Positions 22,925-34,700 of a DNA stretch of 64,000 nucleotides are shown here, in pieces. Under the pieces are notes generated by a model, which was given only the letters and a program-made list of their open reading frames with translations, was not told where the DNA came from and ran no database searches. A program made the position numbers and the translations under genes. The DNA is from Hyaloraphidium curvatum (lineage: Eukaryota; Monoblepharomycota; Hyaloraphidiomycetes; Hyaloraphidiales; Hyaloraphidiaceae): positions 372,001 to 436,000 of the forward strand of contig JAIVFI010000016.1 of assembly GCA_025558095.1 (NCBI GenBank), read 5' to 3'. Numbering within the stretch: position 1 is the stretch's first letter; every line of letters begins with the position of its first letter.

Positions 22925-25102
22925 TCATTTCCTGTCGCGGCACCAGTGAGCGTAGTCCGTCAGCGCCTGTCGGGGACACCAACCTGTAAAAGTGGCGCTT
23001 GAAGCGGAAGTGCAGCTGCAGGACGCCGCGGTCGAACACGCAGCGGAAACCCTTCTTGTGGGAGTGCTCCCACTCCTTGTTGACGATGTTGAAGGCAATG
23101 TCCTCGTACGGCGGCCCGGCGGTGAACTTGATGACGGCAATGTCCGGATTGGACTTGTCCTTGATGATCTGGAAGCTCGGCGCCTTGGTCTTGTCAATGA
23201 GATCGGGGTAAAAGATGTTGAACTTGTACCTGCCACCAAAGAAGTCGTTCTGTCAATACGACCCGCAGCAGGTCGGGGCCGGCGCGCACGTACCCCTGAA
23301 CAACTTTTGGCGGCGGATTGTCCGTGTCGTAGTGGGTCTGATTGTACTTGTTCCACTCGTAGCCCGTGTGTACGCGGTTGAAGTACCGGGGCTTCCGCGG
23401 ACGGTACTTGTCCTGCCACAGGTAGGACTTGGTTTCGGGCGCCACTTCCGATGCAAACACCTCCTCGTCCTCGTCCATCGCCTTGGCGGCTTCTTCCCTC
23501 CAGAGCCGATCGTCGTTGCTTTCAAAGGCAGGCGCGGCTACGGCCGCCTTGGGCCGCGGCTTGGCGACGAGCTGCTGAGAGAGCACCAGCTTCCGTTTCT
23601 CCTCCAGCACGAGCGCGTCCTCGTCCTCGTTCACAATCTCGAGGTCCTGATCCTCCTTCGAAAGCTCCTCCAGCGGGCGCGGGCTCATGCTCGGATCGTA
23701 GGCATCCGGCAGCTCCTCTGCCTCGTCCTCGGCATCCGGGCCCGCGTCGTCTTCCTCCCCGTTCTCCGGCAAGGCCTCGGCCTGCTTCCGCCCGGCGCTC
23801 TGGAGCTGCAACTTGATCGGCTGCCGCAGCTCCTCGACACCCCTGGCGGCCTCTTCCCGCTGCCTCTCGCGCAGCCGCTCCAGGCGTTTGCGCAGCATGA
23901 CCCTGTGCATGTCCTTGAGCCTGGTTTTGGCCTTCCAGACCAGCAGACTCTTCATGAGCGCCTCCCAGTACTCGACATCCACGGGCCCGCCCGACGCCAG
24001 CTTGTCCTCGACCTGCCTCTGCAGGACCGTGAGCTGCTCAAAGTTCTTGTCCCGCAGCAGCCTGTCGATGTCCGCGAGCACGGCCGCGCTGACCCCCGGT
24101 TTCCGGCCCCGGGCCATGCTGCTCCGGTGCTTCGACAACTCGTCCTCGCAAACGACCAGCATCGCCTGATTGGGCGCGCGTCAGCAGACGGCCAGCATGG
24201 AAGGCTGCTGAGGGACCCACCTTCCAAAACTCGATGTTCGTCTCGTCCTTCTCCAGCTCCAGGTACATCCGGATGTCTCTGTCGAGCTCCTCGACGTCCT
24301 CGAGCTGCAGCCCCTGCTGGAAGATGGCGTAGGGCTCGTCCATCTCCATCTCGAGGCCCATGGCGTCGAACTCGTCCGCGATGGCCCCGTCGGTCGCCAG
24401 GCTCAGGTTCATGGCCAGCACGTCGATCGGTTTGGCCCTGCCCTCCTTTATCCGGATCTGGGCGCGGCGCTTTGCCTGTTCGAGGTGGAACTCGACCTCC
24501 TTGGTCTCCCAGTCCCCGAGCTTTGCGCGCTCCTGCTCCCGGCGCAAACGCTCCGCCTCCTCCTCGCGCAGGCGGATCTCCTCCTCGCGCTCGGCGCGCT
24601 TCCTGTTGAGCTTCTCCAGCTCGGCCATGGCCTCATCGCGGCGGCGTTTCTCCATGGCCAGCCGCTGCGCCTCGTTGAGGCCCGCCTTCTGCTCCGACTC
24701 GACCTTCTTTGCCCACACGAACTTCTGGCTGAGGTTCGCATCGTTGAACGGGTTGTCCTTGTTGGAGTAGCCCAGCTGGATCGCGACCTGGGCGGCGAAC
24801 TGGGTCTCCTTCTGCCTGCGCAGCTCCTCCTTCAGCTTTCTTTTGTCGGCCTTGCGCTGAGCCCGCTCCTCCGACGTCTCGCGCCGTTTGCGCTTTTTCG
24901 AGTCCCGCCGGTCGTCCGACGAGCGCGACGCCGACCGGGACCGCGTGCGGCTGCGCTCGCGTCGGTCTCTCCTGCGCTCCTCGCGCCGCGGCGAGTCGGG
25001 CGACCGCGACCGCCGCGCCCGCGGGGGAGATCCTCGCCGGCCGTCCCTTTCGCGGCTCCGCGTCCGGTCCTCCCGACGCCGATCGTCGCGGTAACGGTCC
25101 AT
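22925..25102 (-). CDS. Cactin, spliceosome-associated protein
   Basis: Cactin is a conserved nuclear protein of late spliceosomes needed for accurate splicing. ATG 25102 opens an Arg/Ser/Asp-rich N-terminus (MDRYRDDRRREDRTRSRERD) like SR proteins, followed by QFAAQVAIQLGYSNKDNPFN and a long charged coiled coil (EELRRQKE..., RLREEEAERLRREQERAKLG). The mid-domain has IDVLAMNLSLATDGAIADEF and EELDRDIRMYLELEKDETNI. The C-terminal cactin domain reads YLWQDKYRPRKPRYFNRVHT, GYEWNKYNQTHYDTDNPPPK and RCVFDRGVLQLHFRFKRHFY. The final intron (about 22935-22984) splits the Arg codon before a last exon holding only the end of that codon, Lys and TGA, giving ...RHFYRK. Other introns lie near 24160-24225 and 23215-23255. 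Confidence 0.93.
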
Positions 25103-25225
25103 GGGCGACAGGATGTGTTTACATCAGTTGTGGTTGCGGCCGTAGCGTCGCTCGACTCGCGAATCCAAATCAAAGAGCCGCGCCTCCCCCGCGGATCCCG
25201 CCGCCGCCACGCCCTCTCCGCCGCA
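25103..25225. promoter_or_regulatory. Divergent promoter region, cactin / forkhead gene
   Basis: 123 bases between opposing start codons. No recognised element; the assignment is from gene geometry only. Confidence 0.4.
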
Positions 25226-26592
<1,367 letters not shown>

Positions 26593-26640
26593 AGGGAGGG
26601 GATCTAGATACCCGCTGTGAGAAACCAATGAATGTACATT

Positions 26641-29150
26641 TCACAGTTCCATCATGATCTCCTGCTTCGCAAAGTGTCCAATCAGCTCCGCGGCGGCTGC
26701 CGGCCTCGAGTTCCACTTGGGGAACTGGCGCTTGTAGAGGTACATGCAGACCGTGTCTTGCGGCTTCACCGGGCCGTCGAACTGGCACTTCATGTGGCCG
26801 TGCGTTCCTGCCCGCCTCGTCAGCACCGCTACAAGCAAGCCATGCAGCACTACGAAACCAACCTATCGAGTCCTGGATGTGGCCGGTCCGGCCCAGTTTG
26901 GTCACGAGCTGCACCGGCCTGAACCACGCAATGTCCTGCGCGTTCCAGAACATGTAGCGCACGACCACCGAGCGCTTGTGGATCTTGAAGGGATGCCCGG
27001 TCAGGATGATGCGCTTGGCCACGATGCGGAGCGGATCGGCTTCCAGCACCGTGCCCGTCGCCACGAGCGCCGGATCGGCGCCGTCCGAGCCCGACCTAAG
27101 GAACAGCACGGGGGCAGGCCCGAACTGGATCGGCAGGTAGGCCGAAGCCATCGACGGGCGGCCAGGCTGGAGGAAGCGCTCGTACTTGTGCACGTTGTTG
27201 ACGCCGCCGCGCGTGTCCGTCGAGTAGATCGGCGAGGCCCAGAAGCGCCGGAAGCCGAGCTGCACCAGCATCTGGTCCTTGCTCTTCACGGGCTCCTCGT
27301 ACTCCGAGGTCTTCGTGACGACCATGTTGACCAGCGACGTCTTGTTCTCGTGGGGCAGGAGGGAAAAGATCCCGACCAGCCCCGACTTGCCGACCAAGTC
27401 CACCGCGTCCGCCGGAAAGTCCCTGATGTTGAGCGTGACGTAGGTGCCCGGCTCGACGCCCTCGCTGCCGACCTGCTTCAGCATGCGGTGCCGCGTGCGG
27501 GAAAAGTTCTCGAACTGGAAGATGCGCGAGTAGTCGACGGGAAGGTTCTCCGTGGGGTCCCACGGCGAGGTCCGGAAGGACTTGAGCCCGCGGTACTTTT
27601 GGAACCGCACGCGCGCGTCGACATCCCGCGGAGTGTTCACCTCGTCCGGAAACTGCGCGTCCTGCCGCTGCTCCTCCTTCTTCTTGAGGTACTCGCCGTA
27701 CGCGTCCTCGTCGTCCAGGTCCTCGTAGCTGCCATCGTCCCCGTCCGAATCGGCGGCATGACCGTCCTCGAGCTCGATCATTTCGTGTTCTTCCTCCTCG
27801 TCGTCCGATCCGCCGTCCGAAGAGCGCCCGTTTGAAGCACCGTCTCCGTCGACCATGTCATCATCCTCCGACCCGCCGTCCTCGTCGTCGGCATCGTCTT
27901 CCGAATCGTCGAGGATCCATTCGGCCTGGTAGGCCGAGGTGCCTTTGGGCACCCGCCTCTTTCGCTTCGCCGCACCGTCGTGCCCGTCGGCCATGGCTGC
28001 ATTTTGCCGCTGCTCTCCGTCGCGGAGCTCCTCCTCGGTTGGCCAAGTCTGCTCGCCGGCCATCGGGTCGACTTCGTTCTCCGAGGCGAGCGATTCCTGG
28101 GCCTCGGGATCCGGCTCCGCGAGCACCAGTGAGGGCGCCATCTCCACGTCCCCGGCCCGACGATCGTCCGGCCTCTGGGCGGCCTCGATCGATTGCAGCT
28201 GGAACGTGCCGACTCCGACAACGTGCACCAGGCGGTTAGCCGACATCGGCTGCCCCCGGACGAAGCCCGTGACGCGAAGCGTGCCGGTCGGGTCGCCGTC
28301 GGCCGATTTTACCAGCTGGAGCTGGTCCGGCACCAGGTACGAATGCCGCTCCCTCCAGAGCGGGGCCTTTGATCGGGTGTTCGCCACGGCACGGAGGCAG
28401 GCGCCGCAGTCCTGCGCCGAGTCCAGGGAGAACAACCTCTGCTCGCCCGGGAAGCGGTCCTCCATAAAGAGCTGAAGGGACCTCTTGATGTCCTGCCGCT
28501 TCCCCGAGGGAACAGAGTTCAGATGCTGCACGATCGCTAGCGGCGTCACGACGCCCTGGGCAGCAACGGCGCTGAGGCACATCTTGCCGAAATCGTCCAC
28601 CTCCACGACCGCCGACAGCACGTAGATGACGTAGTCGACCACCTTTGCGGCGTCGATGATCTCCACGAGGTCCCTCCGGCATTGGACCAGCTGCACTTTC
28701 TGCTTGAACTGCTCGAGCCTCAGGACCGGCGACGGCCCCTCGGAGAGGACCGTTGCCCCGCCGCTCTTTGCCAGGTGCTCGACCACGACTTCAGTCGACA
28801 CATCGGGGCACAGCGGGACGACCGCGACCAGCTTGGGAGGTGCCGAGGCCCCCTGGAAGAAACGGTTCTCTTGCGTCAGAAGCTCCCGCTTCTTCTTCTG
28901 CTCCAGCTTTGCCGCATTCCTCCTGTCCGCCTTGGTTGATCGGCTGCTTTTCGTTCGGCTGACGACATCGGTGCGCTCCACCTTGCCTTCAGGGCAGAAG
29001 TGCGTCAGAGAAGAGGAGGAAGTGCGAACCAGTCCCGTGCGCACCCTTGTTCTTGGCCTTTATGGAGCCTTTCGTAGCATGGCGTGATTTGAAAGACCTG
29101 TTGGTCTGCTTCAGCGTCGGCCGATGGTGGAACGGCTCGCCCGGCGGCAT
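26641..29150 (-). CDS. TSR1: Ribosome biogenesis protein TSR1
   Basis: GTPase-like (but GTP-independent) factor of the pre-40S particle, related to BMS1 and translation factors. ATG 29150 begins [20 protein letters not shown] and [16 protein letters not shown], the typical TSR1 N-terminus, then an intron near 28990-29040. The long exon has [69 protein letters not shown] with an acidic stretch (about 27700-27930), and the C-terminal domain [13 protein letters not shown] segment [20 protein letters not shown], then [14 protein letters not shown] and [13 protein letters not shown]. The last exon reads [20 protein letters not shown] and ends KQEIMMEL at 26641. It looks intact. Convergent with the forkhead gene (48 bases). 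Confidence 0.94.
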
Positions 29151-29254
29151 TTTCGTTGTTGACTTTTGAGGTGGACGAGCGCGTCGATCACTACAAGTCG
29201 CACACATCGCCTCTGCTACTAGCTGTTGCTAGAAAATCCGCCGGCAGCGCCCCA

Positions 29255-31788
29255 ATGCCAGTGGCCTTGGCATCTCCATCTGCAAACTCTGCGCCTCGGG
29301 CTTCTTCACAACTACCTGTGCCCCGGACGCCAATGTTGGTGGACGGCCCCGCCATCGCAACTCGGCTCAAGCAGACTGGGAAGCTGAGCTCGGCGGAGAT
29401 TTCTGCGTCGTTGGGAGTACATCGCACGACCTATTTTCGTTGGATCAAGTGGGCATCGCTGCCCCCGGCATCGAGAGAGGGAGTTCGCAAGGTCCGGAGC
29501 CGCCGCAAGGTCACGGACCAGATGGTCCAGGACATCGTACACGAGGCAAAAAGCCAGGTCAGGGTCACCCAGCAGGAGCTAGTTCTTTTTCTGGCAGAAA
29601 AGTACGGGATCCGCGTCTCCCAGCAGCACGTTTCGCGGCTGCTGAAGGCAAATGGCGTCACTAGGAAGAGGCTCACCGTCAAGTCTTCCGAGGCCTTACG
29701 GCAACCGGAAAGGCATCTTCTGTTTCATAGTCGCATCGAGAATGTGCCTATGGAACGCATGGTCGCACTGGACGAAACGGCTTTCGAGCTCAACGACCCG
29801 GGCAGCCACGGGTACTCGGACCGCGGAAGCCGCGCTGTTGTCTACCTCCCGCGGAATAGAGGTCCAAAGGTGACTCTGTGTCTCGCAGTGTCACCAAGTC
29901 CTCGTCCGGGAGCAGTTGCTGGAACGGTGATCTCGTATGTGATCTACCGTGGCAATATGAACACGGAGCGATTCTGCGCTTTCTTGAGGTCTGTTAAGGC
30001 AGACGGACAGGGCCCCAAGAACGCGCTGAACATTGTGATTGACAATGCTGGTTACCATGGATCCCCTTTGAGGGCAAAGAAGACCGCAAATGGTACTGCG
30101 ATTGTAGAGAACACCTCCGGCAAATCGTTCCTCGCGGTTCAGGCGGTGGCGAAAGCCAACAACCTCAACCTCGTGTACCTGCGACCCCGTACTCCCGAGT
30201 TCAATGCGAGTGAGCACGTGATAGGGCGGTTGAAGCGCCTTGTCCGGCGAGACTGTCCCTCCACTGTGGCCGATCTGATTGACGCTGTCGAGAGGGCGAT
30301 ACGAATTGTTGGGGAGAGCGATCTCTGTCCCACTTTTCGGCACTGCATCAAGCTCAGCGCGGAAGAGAAGGCGCGCATTCAGCGGGAGATGCTTCGGTCC
30401 GACAACCTTGGTTCCACGAGCGGGTGCATACAACCGGAAACGGCAACTGGCGAGATCACGGGAGACACAAACTCGACCCGCATGGACACCGGATCGGGTC
30501 CCGGGGCCGCGCCCAGGAACGCGGTGGACGACGGCATCGCTGCTCGAGAAGCGGCCCGCCTGCTGCAGGAGGTGGGGAACTCGTCGCCGTCGTCATTGAC
30601 GCGTGCCGACCTCCGTTTGACTTCCCAGGCCCGGGAACTCGGAGTGGCCGAGGTCGACGTCCACAAGGCCTACGATGTGAACCAGCTCTATGGCCGACTA
30701 CGAGGACTCAGTAATGGAGGTGCTTTCGGATCGGCGTGGAACACGTTTCTGGACGAGCTGCAGAACGCCCGCGCCACCGCCTCCAAGGACGTCATCGGCA
30801 CCCTCACCTCCCTCCCTCCCGACCAGTTCCGCGGAATATGCTCCGCAGTCGAGAAAGGCAAAGGCAAGGAGGTCCGCGCGGCCCTCTGCCGGAAGCTGCG
30901 GAACTTCGTCGAGCGACGTCGGCTCCCCGCGCCCGTCGCCGACGAACCATCGCCGGCCACTGCGGGCACCCCTTCCGGCCTCTCGCCGCCTCCGCCGCTC
31001 TTTCCAACTGTTTTAGCGAACCCGATTTTCGCTCCAGCCGTTGTCGGAGCCCCGGGGGCGCAGCTGGACGCTCTGCTGGACTACGCTCTGGAGCCGACCG
31101 TGCCCAAGGACCTGCGTGAGGCTGTCAAGTACGCGTGCTGTGCCGGGCTTTCCGACCTGGACCAGGGTCGTCCGGACGGCAGTTACTCGTCCCTCTCCGC
31201 GACGAGGAAGGAACGACTTTTTGTCTCGCGCCTGGTGGCGGTCGACCGTGAAGGAGGCTTCCACCGCTGGACGGCAGCGACCGAGATCCGTCTGCGTGGG
31301 CGGCTGATGGCGAGTGATGCGGCTCGTTTGGATGATTTCGTCCATTCCGTATTCCTTGCTCGAGTGCGGCACTTCGTTCGCCAGCCGGAAGCCGGGCTCA
31401 TACCCGTGGAGGACTTCGAGCTCCCAGCCCAGACCCACCTCCGCCGGCCGCAGAACTGGCGCAAGATCCTGGAGGACGCCCTCGGCGCGCTCAAGAACGC
31501 GTCCGGGAAAGCCCTGTGGGATCGGAGGAGTCGTTCGCTCGAGGTTGCGCTCGCCAGCCTGACTCTGGAAGAGCGCATGGCGCTCGTTGTCCGCACGGAC
31601 TTGCCCAAGGACATTGCCTTTCAGCAGGCTGAACAGCGCCGCATCTTCTTCGAAACCTTCCTCTGGGGCCCCATGAAGGCCAACGAGGCGCTCCTGGGCA
31701 TACCGGATCGTGGTCCGGTGCCCGCGCTGGTGAGCAACGTTCTGGCTTCCAGCTCCAGCATTCTGGGCTGACGGTGCACTCCTCGCAG
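29255..31788 (+). CDS. Tc1/mariner/IS630-type DDE transposase module (5' part of fused unit)
   Basis: Catalyses cut-and-paste transposition. From ATG 29255: an HTH (AIATRLKQTGKLSSAEISAS, then LGVHRTTYFRWIKW), a second winged HTH (VTDQMVQDIVHEAK to QHVSRLLKANGVTRKRL), then a DDE_3-like RNase H fold. Catalytic candidates are D173 (MVALDETAFEL), D263 (NIVIDNAGYH) and E320 (TPEFNASEHVIGRLKR). The D-E gap is 56 residues, longer than the 34-39 common in Tc1/mariner. About 500 further residues lack a recognised domain. If unspliced the frame stops at 31771; but a good intron at 31730-31788 (GTGAGC donor, GGCTGACGG branch, CTCGCAG acceptor) removes that stop and joins in phase to the Fanzor exons. 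The exon ends at base 31729 (825 codons). An in-frame region without ATG extends upstream to 29156. Confidence 0.85.
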
Positions 31789-34700
31789 CCGCTGACCTTC
31801 TACGAGATCTTCCAGCCCACGAAGGGGCTAAGAGGCGTGAGCGAAAGGGCGGACGCGGACCTCGGCTCGTTCTTCGACAAGGCTTTGGCTGCTGTGCACG
31901 GAGAGGAGGGGCGCTCGGTCCTGTTTGAGTTGATCTTTTCTGGCCACCCGATGCGCGACCATTTGCTGGACTATTGGGGGTTCGATTCGCTCGTGAACCC
32001 TGTCAGCGACGCCGCCCGTCGCGCGAGCGTCGCGTTCCACCTGAAGTTGGACGCGCTCGAAAAGGCCTTTGACGCCAAGCGCGTCGACATCTGTTCCCTC
32101 GGATGCCTTTATTGTCCCTTCACAGTGGCGGTCGAGGGCCGGGTGCCGGCTCGGAACCCGGAGCGGAAGAGAAAGGACGCGAACGGCGCTACGGCCGGCA
32201 AGTCGTCGGATCAGCGCCAGTACGACGCTGGCGTGCGGCTCGGGCATCACGTCGCGGGGAAGCACTTTACGTGCCAGATCTGCCGCAAAGACGGCAGGCG
32301 TGTCACGTTTGCGTTCGAGGCCAAGTACCGGGAACACGTGGAAACCCAGCATGCAGATGCTCCTCTCCAGTAGGTCTCCGCAAGAGATCCACACGGGGTC
32401 ATTACTCATCCTCGCTGTCCCAGCCTCGTCATCCCCCGGGCCTTCACATCACGGCGCGGACTGCTGCTCGCCCAGGTCAACTACATTGTGCCGCACGCCT
32501 GCCGCACTCAAGCAACGGAAGCGGAGAGTGCTGCCGCCGGAGCAACGGCGATGGACGTAGACGGGGCGAAGGACGAAGGTTGCGCGGCAAAGGAGCCCAG
32601 GTGCCACCTCTGCCTGTCGACAACCCGGGGACACCGGCGAGGATGCCGGCCGGCTTTGCGGCAAGCTGCGGAGAATGCGTACAAGGCCGTCGGGGATGCG
32701 GAGCACGAGCGGCACGTGACCGAGCGCGCCATGTCGACAACCTGGTTCTTGCCCGAGGAGGCCCTCCACCCCTGGGCGATCGAGCCGCTCAAGAGCGTGG
32801 GGCTGCTGATTTCCCGCGCCGCAACCGGTGCGGCGTCCTTTGCAAAGCTCGTCTGGACCTCGGCGATGCTGGCAGTATACAACGGTCTGCTGGACAACCG
32901 CTCCGTTCCCCCTGCCATCCTGCGCAAGTTCCCACCTTCCGTCGTAGCGAACATGGCGATGCTGGTGGTTTTGAACGAGGGGGCGCTAAACGCCAACGCA
33001 GGCACACGCCGGAGGAAGAAGCCGCGCGGGGACATCGGCACGGATCCGGGCGTGGAGATCACCGCAACTGGCGCGGGACTCGGCACGGTCACGGAAATGG
33101 CGGAGGACGATGACGAGCCCGCTGCCGAAGATGGGGAAGAAGAAGAGGAGGGCGGAGATTTCGGTGAATACGCCGGGTTCGCGGACTTCCTGGCCGGCGA
33201 GGGGGAAGCCGACGGACCTGAACACGTGCTGGAAGCTCTGGGCGCCGGCTTCGGTGGCGACGGGATGGCCGACGACGGCGAGGTTTTTGACGGTCCCGGC
33301 ACCCTCTCCGTGGAGGAGCATAACGCGGCGGCTGCGGTTCTGCGGGCGGTAGTCACCGACGCCTACCACGAGCTGAGGCCGGACCTGGCTTCCGAGTTTG
33401 CCGACTGGCACCACTACCTGCTGCGCGGCCCGCTGCTCGGTTACTTCAGGAATCTTGCCGCAGGACGCCTCCGCACCGTCCCCATCCAGCTGCGCAAGGA
33501 GCTTTCGGACCTGATCCGCACCTTCCTGAAGGAGGAGCTGGACAACGCCGTGAAGCGGCAAAAGATTGGCCACATCTTGCGCTGCGTGCTGGCCAAGCTC
33601 GGGACGGGTGATACGAACTTTTTCGGCACCAGCTTCGCGGCCTTTGGCTGCAGCCCCGAGTTTGACGCGGAGGCTCGGCTTCGCCTGACCTGGCTACTCC
33701 TGCCGCTATCCGGACGCTCGCTGAATACGATCATGGACCTGCGGGAGCCCCGCGACCGGCCAAAATGGCCAGCGACTGTCCTACAGCGCGTGATGCTTTC
33801 GCTGAGGAAGCGGGACGTGGAGCTGAAGCGGTCGGCGATGGCGACGCGTATCCGCAGCGTCGCCATATCGCCGCAGAAGGCGCGCGGCAAGTCGCAGGAC
33901 GAGGAGGACGCAAAGGCGGCGTACCTGCTGGATCTGCGCGACCGGGCCCAAGCCGAGCTCCGCCGGATGCCGCCTGAAGCGATCAGGCAACTGCAGGAGG
34001 AGGAGCGGCACGAACTGGTCGAGACGTATGTGGCTGACAAGCTGCAGTTGCGTGGCATCCCCGTCGAGATCCCCTCCGTGCAGGGGGTTGGCATCCACCC
34101 CACAAAGAGCCGCTTTTGGGGGCCGGAGTGGACGGAGGGCCTGGACAAGGAGGCGCTGTTGCAGCGCTACGAGAGGGAGCTGCTCGATGAGAGGCAGAGG
34201 GCGCGTCAGCTGAGCACAGCTGAACTTCGCCTCGCGCAGACGGGCAAATGCGCGGACGCGGACGCGTTTGGCTCCGAGGCTCTCTTTCAGACTATGCGGC
34301 TGCGGGAGGAGCAGATCGCGAGGCTCAAGATGCGGCGATCGTCAAGCGTTGCCTCGACCGGATCTGAACCAAGCCCGACGGCCTTGCCGCAAAGCTCGAC
34401 ACCGACACCTTCATCATCGAGTGCGGCGGACAGCGCTCGGCGCGTCGCCGCCAGCTTCACCACCGAGGCCGCAATGGACGTTGACCCTGCGAACGAGGCG
34501 GAGGGTGGTGGACCCTCTGCGACTCTGTTCCGCGGAAGTGCCGCCGTGGACCTGCTTTGCGCGGACATGGAATGCTCCGACTCGGAAGACGGCAATGTTG
34601 AGGCTGCTGACGACTTCCCCACGATCGGCGGCGGGAAGCAGAAGTCGAAAAAGGGCCGACCGATCCGAGTGGACCCCAAGCCGTGGCCGAAGAACGGGGC

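Noticed and set aside
23215..24609. 464-codon plus-strand frame opposite cactin
   Set aside because: Leu/Arg/Pro-rich shadow of a strongly conserved gene; no domain and no start context.
26744..27835. 363-codon plus-strand frame opposite TSR1
   Set aside because: Antisense shadow of the TSR1 C-terminal domain, same GC effect.
31769..31771. Transposase stop codon as the end of the gene
   Set aside because: Not fully rejected: a standalone transposase is possible. The intron at 31730-31788 has a good donor, branch point and acceptor and continues the frame, so fusion is preferred.
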